From positions 1 to 10,391 of the forward strand of contig CAKOGP040002060.1 in the NCBI GenBank assembly GCA_933822405.4: a stretch of DNA of 10,391 bases, written 5' to 3'. A program made the translations under genes and the position numbers. This DNA is from Cylindrotheca closterium (Eukaryota; Bacillariophyta; Bacillariophyceae; Bacillariales; Bacillariaceae). Below the pieces are notes generated by a model. It was not told the DNA's origin. It made no database searches and was given only the letters and a program-made list of their open reading frames with translations. Positions 8,816 to 10,391 of the stretch are shown here, in pieces (position 1 is the first letter of the stretch; each line of letters begins with the position of its first letter).

Positions 8816-9331
8816 TTCTTCCTTGTCATCGCCTTCATCAGCCGAATCGTCGTCATCTGATTTATAGTCATCATCCCCTTGGAATCTGACAATGAGGTCT
8901 GGCATATCATCGACATCATTGTCTGCATCTGCCAAGAGCTCATTTCTTTTGGACTCATCAATATCATCGAATTGTCCATGTAGATTAAAATCACGTTCAT
9001 CTTCATCTTCAGGTTCATAGTCCTGATCAAAGGCTTCCTCTAAGTAACCTTGTTCGGTGTCATCCACTCCTGCGATTTGATCGCCACCTTGAAATGTCTC
9101 CAAATCTCTCTTCTTATCAAAGAACTTCATGGAAGTAACACCTCCAGCAGCAGCCCAGGCTTCAACACGCTGGATTGCTTGGCCGGTAACGGGTAGTACG
9201 ATAACCTTGGGTCGAGAAATCATCTTCTTAGTTAGTATTGAGGTTGAGCACTCGGTGCCCAGTACGTTGTCCCTTTGTAGGTTCAATGTAGATCGCTTCG
9301 ATACTTCGGGGTTCCATCAAATTGTTGGAAT
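8816..9331 (-). pseudogene. Copia 2 integrase C-terminal end and acidic post-integrase segment
   Basis: After the solo LTR the integrase continues as SNNLMEPRSIEAIYIEP and KGQRTGHRVLNLNT, meets a TAA at 9228-9230, and resumes one frame over as TKKMISRPKVIVLPVT then GQAIQRVEAWAAAGGV. This is the stretch that closes copia integrase in this lineage as I recall it (a repeated Arg-x-x-Val-x-hydrophobic-Pro-x-Thr pattern), followed by FQGGDQIAGVDDTEQGY. About residues 75-150 of the final frame are very acidic (for example DQDYEPEDEDERDF and DDDYKSDDDDSADEGDDKEE), a low-complexity spacer before RT. The last residues before the stop at 8783 are antisense to copia 1 RNase H, so the real copia 2 sequence ends near 8816. 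No RT follows. Confidence 0.7.
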
Positions 9332-9336
9332 CCATC
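9332..9336. repeat. Target site duplication, left copy
   Basis: CCATC (minus GATGG) directly abuts the LTR end at 9337. It matches the right copy CCGTC except for one CpG-type transition. Confidence 0.65.
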
Positions 9337-9442
9337 TGTTGGCTAAAACAACCAGTCTGGTCCTCAAAAATGTGACAAACTGGTTCTGACCCAGCTACCG
9401 GTATATCCTATCTATTTGTAACGCCTGAAGACCACTTTTAAT

Positions 9443-9451
9443 CCATATAAA
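9443..9451 (-). promoter_or_regulatory. TATA-like motif inside the solo LTR
   Basis: Minus-strand TTTATATGG lies about 79 bp into the 193-bp LTR, a reasonable place for the core promoter at the U3/R boundary. No experimental support; AT-rich motifs occur by chance. Confidence 0.3.
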
Positions 9452-9467
9452 CCTGGATTTTTCCACA

Positions 9468-9518
9468 AGTACTTTGTTAGTCCCAACAGTACTTCATTAG
9501 TTCTTACACGCGCGCGTG
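9468..9518 (-). repeat. Palindrome and imperfect direct repeat in the U3 part of the LTR
   Basis: CACGCGCGCGTG at 9507-9518 is a perfect 12-bp palindrome of alternating purine and pyrimidine. Next to it AGTACTTTGTTAGT (9468-9481) and AGTACTTCATTAGT (9488-9501) are 14-mers with two differences at a 20-bp period. Paired and palindromic motifs in this position are often transcription-factor sites in LTRs; here that is only inference. Confidence 0.45.
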
Positions 9519-9529
9519 AATTCCCAACA

Positions 9530-9534
9530 CCGTC
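9530..9534. repeat. Target site duplication, right copy
   Basis: CCGTC (minus GACGG) directly abuts the LTR end at 9529. It is likely the unmutated copy, because it keeps the CpG. Confidence 0.65.
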
Positions 9535-9651
9535 CCAATTGCATGAACATACTGTCCAAGCTCAGCAACCATGTCACTATTTTAGTTGATATTGACATTA
9601 TCAATGAGTTGCTGCGGACTGAAATGTGAGGAAATACTGTCTTTTGGGGGA

Positions 9652-9669
9652 AAGACATTCAAGACATTC
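9652..9669. repeat. 9-bp tandem duplication in copia 2 integrase
   Basis: AAGACATTC occurs twice back to back (9652-9660 and 9661-9669). The copia 2 reading frame changes at this point, between LPYKVVPKVITECL and NVFPPKDSISS. Nine bases would not itself shift the frame, so another small indel must be nearby. Confidence 0.6.
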
Positions 9670-10391
9670 TGTGATCACCTTTGGTACCACTTTGTAGGGT
9701 AATCATTCAAGAGCTACTCTAACTCTTTCTTTCAGCGTCCGATTGTTTTGCTCAGCTGTAGGCTCGTGGTCTCCAGCTGCAGTCGGGTCAATAGTAACAC
9801 CCATATCATCTAGCATATCATCCATTAGAGGGATGAATGCCCGATCACACTTGATCGTCTTGACATGAAAGCCTGCATTATTGTAACGGCAGGATATTTT
9901 ATCCAATGCTTCAAATACTACAGGTTCAGTCTTCAGGTTCTGCATGGGAATACATGAGCAATAACGCACAGTGGTGTCAATGCAGGTGAGAAACTTAGCA
10001 TCTCCGATCTCCATGTGATCAATACAGACGGTAATTGTTCGATTATGTTGATACAATTCCTCTGGTGGACTGAAGAAGTCATCATGTGTCTTCTTTGGAG
10101 TTGGTCTTGTTGACTTGCCTTTCAAAGTAGATGCGTCAGGTCCAAAGATTGCTTTGGCATAATTGATCGCTTCTTCAGTGATAGGACAGTTCTTGATGAG
10201 ACCAGATTGGATCACATACTTCAGACTTTTGGTGCTTGGAGCATTGAGTATGTGCATCGCACTCCTCGCTTCCATCGCAGCCTTGACTTGTCTTGGAGTG
10301 AATCCTTCCTTGTTCTTTCGAACTGTTGCCATCTTCGCAGTCATCCCGAGTCCAGCATATCCATTCTGTTTTGAAGAAAGTTCGAAATGGG

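Larger units (their letters stand above)
9337..9529 (-). repeat. Solo LTR of a third LTR retrotransposon, 193 bp
   Basis: Read on the minus strand it begins TGTTGGGAATTC and ends TTTTAGCCAACA, giving the TG...CA ends and 6-bp terminal inverted repeats (TGTTGG/CCAACA) typical of LTRs. It is flanked by GACGG on one side (9530-9534 read minus) and GATGG on the other (9332-9336), a 5-bp target duplication differing by one transition. Removing the LTR and one target copy rejoins the copia 2 integrase in frame (VHAIGT then DSNNLMEPRSIEAIYIEP). Internal features include a 12-bp palindrome, an imperfect 14-bp direct repeat and a TATA-like TTTATATGG. It has no coding capacity and probably arose by LTR-LTR recombination of a full element. 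The orientation call rests on the TATA-like motif and is tentative. Confidence 0.75.
8816..10391 (-). mobile_element. Ty1/copia retrotransposon remnant 2 (partial at right edge), minus strand
   Basis: A second copia lineage, different in sequence from copia 1. From the right edge it reads gag-pre-integrase, integrase catalytic core, integrase C-terminal part (interrupted by a solo LTR) and an acidic post-integrase segment, then stops at the junction with copia 1 near 8815. RT and RNase H are absent. The 5' part continues beyond 10391. Disabling changes: TGA at 9703-9705, a frame change near 9655-9670 at a 9-bp tandem duplication, TAA at 9582-9584, the LTR insertion 9337-9529, and a frame change near 9230-9240 with TAA at 9228-9230. 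Confidence 0.8.
9530..10391 (-). pseudogene. Copia 2 gag-pre-integrase and integrase core, partial
   Basis: The frame is open from the window edge (SSKQNGYAGLGMTAKMATVR) so the ATG at 10342-10344 is probably internal. Counting from it, residues ~10-75 are a gag-pre-integrase segment (FTPRQVKAAMEARSAM, then LIKNCPITEEAINYAKAIFG and LKGKSTR). The integrase core has D-D-E candidates at Asp109 (VCIDHM), Asp167 (IKCDRAF) and Glu198 (HEPTAEQNNRTLKER). A TGA at 9703-9705 follows VRVALE, exactly where the family has an Arg before LPYK. The sequence goes on as LPYKVVPKVITECL, then in a shifted frame NVFPPKDSISSHFSPQQLID and, past a TAA at 9582-9584, DMVAELGQYVHAIGT up to the LTR. Function was element insertion into the genome. 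This copy is dead. Confidence 0.8.

Noticed and set aside
8837..9094. Acidic repeat-rich frame as a host histone chaperone-like protein
   Set aside because: It is continuous with integrase C-terminal motifs (SRPKVIVLPVT, IAGVDD) and fits the acidic spacer of this copia lineage.
9321..9326. TTGTTGG at 9323-9329 as the LTR end instead of 9337
   Set aside because: Using the outer CCAACA gives no matching 5-bp flank (GACGG against ATTTG) and does not restore the integrase frame; the inner end at 9337 does both.
2319..9705. In-frame TGA codons as evidence of an altered genetic code or programmed readthrough
   Set aside because: TGA stands where Arg is expected, TAA stops and multiple frameshifts also occur, and intact stretches do not use TGA internally. 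Mutational decay explains it better.

Overview
The window looks like eukaryotic, retrotransposon-derived DNA with no intact gene. The best guess is a diatom or related stramenopile. The polyproteins resemble two Ty1/copia lineages and an endonuclease-RT-RNase H LINE that I associate with diatom genomes. That affiliation rests on recalled family motifs, not on a search. No rRNA, tRNA, CRISPR array or bacterial-type operon is visible.

Layout, left to right. (1) Positions 1-690 hold no recognised gene, only a short lysine-rich plus-strand reading frame with one frame break (about 271-619) followed by an AATAAA. (2) Positions ~691-5735 hold a minus-strand LINE: an apurinic-type endonuclease (4703-5735), a basic charged linker (3721-4702), a reverse transcriptase with its FVDD site (about 2340-3720), and a C-terminal region ending in RNase H (786-2318). 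It is broken by about four frameshifts and two in-frame TGA codons. (3) Positions ~5736-8815 hold a plus-strand Ty1/copia pol remnant: integrase, a chromodomain-like segment, RT with YVDD, and the start of RNase H. It lacks gag, protease and both LTRs and has several frameshifts and stops. (4) Positions ~8816-10391 hold a minus-strand remnant of a second, different copia lineage: gag-pre-integrase, integrase and an acidic post-integrase segment. It runs off the right edge of the window. A 193-bp solo LTR (9337-9529) sits inside this integrase with a 5-bp target duplication.

The three coding remnants do not work together. They are independent transposition relics. The LINE and copia 1 meet head-to-head with no 5' end visible on either. 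Copia 1 and copia 2 meet tail-to-tail, each missing its 3' half. That pattern suggests rearrangement breakpoints rather than clean nested insertion. The one clean nested insertion is the solo LTR. Several disabling changes look like CpG-to-TpG/CpA transitions, as expected if these copies were silenced by cytosine methylation and then decayed.

No new defence or metabolic system was found. The most informative points are the solo LTR with its mutated target duplication, the chromodomain-like module inside a copia polyprotein, and the CpG-decay signature.
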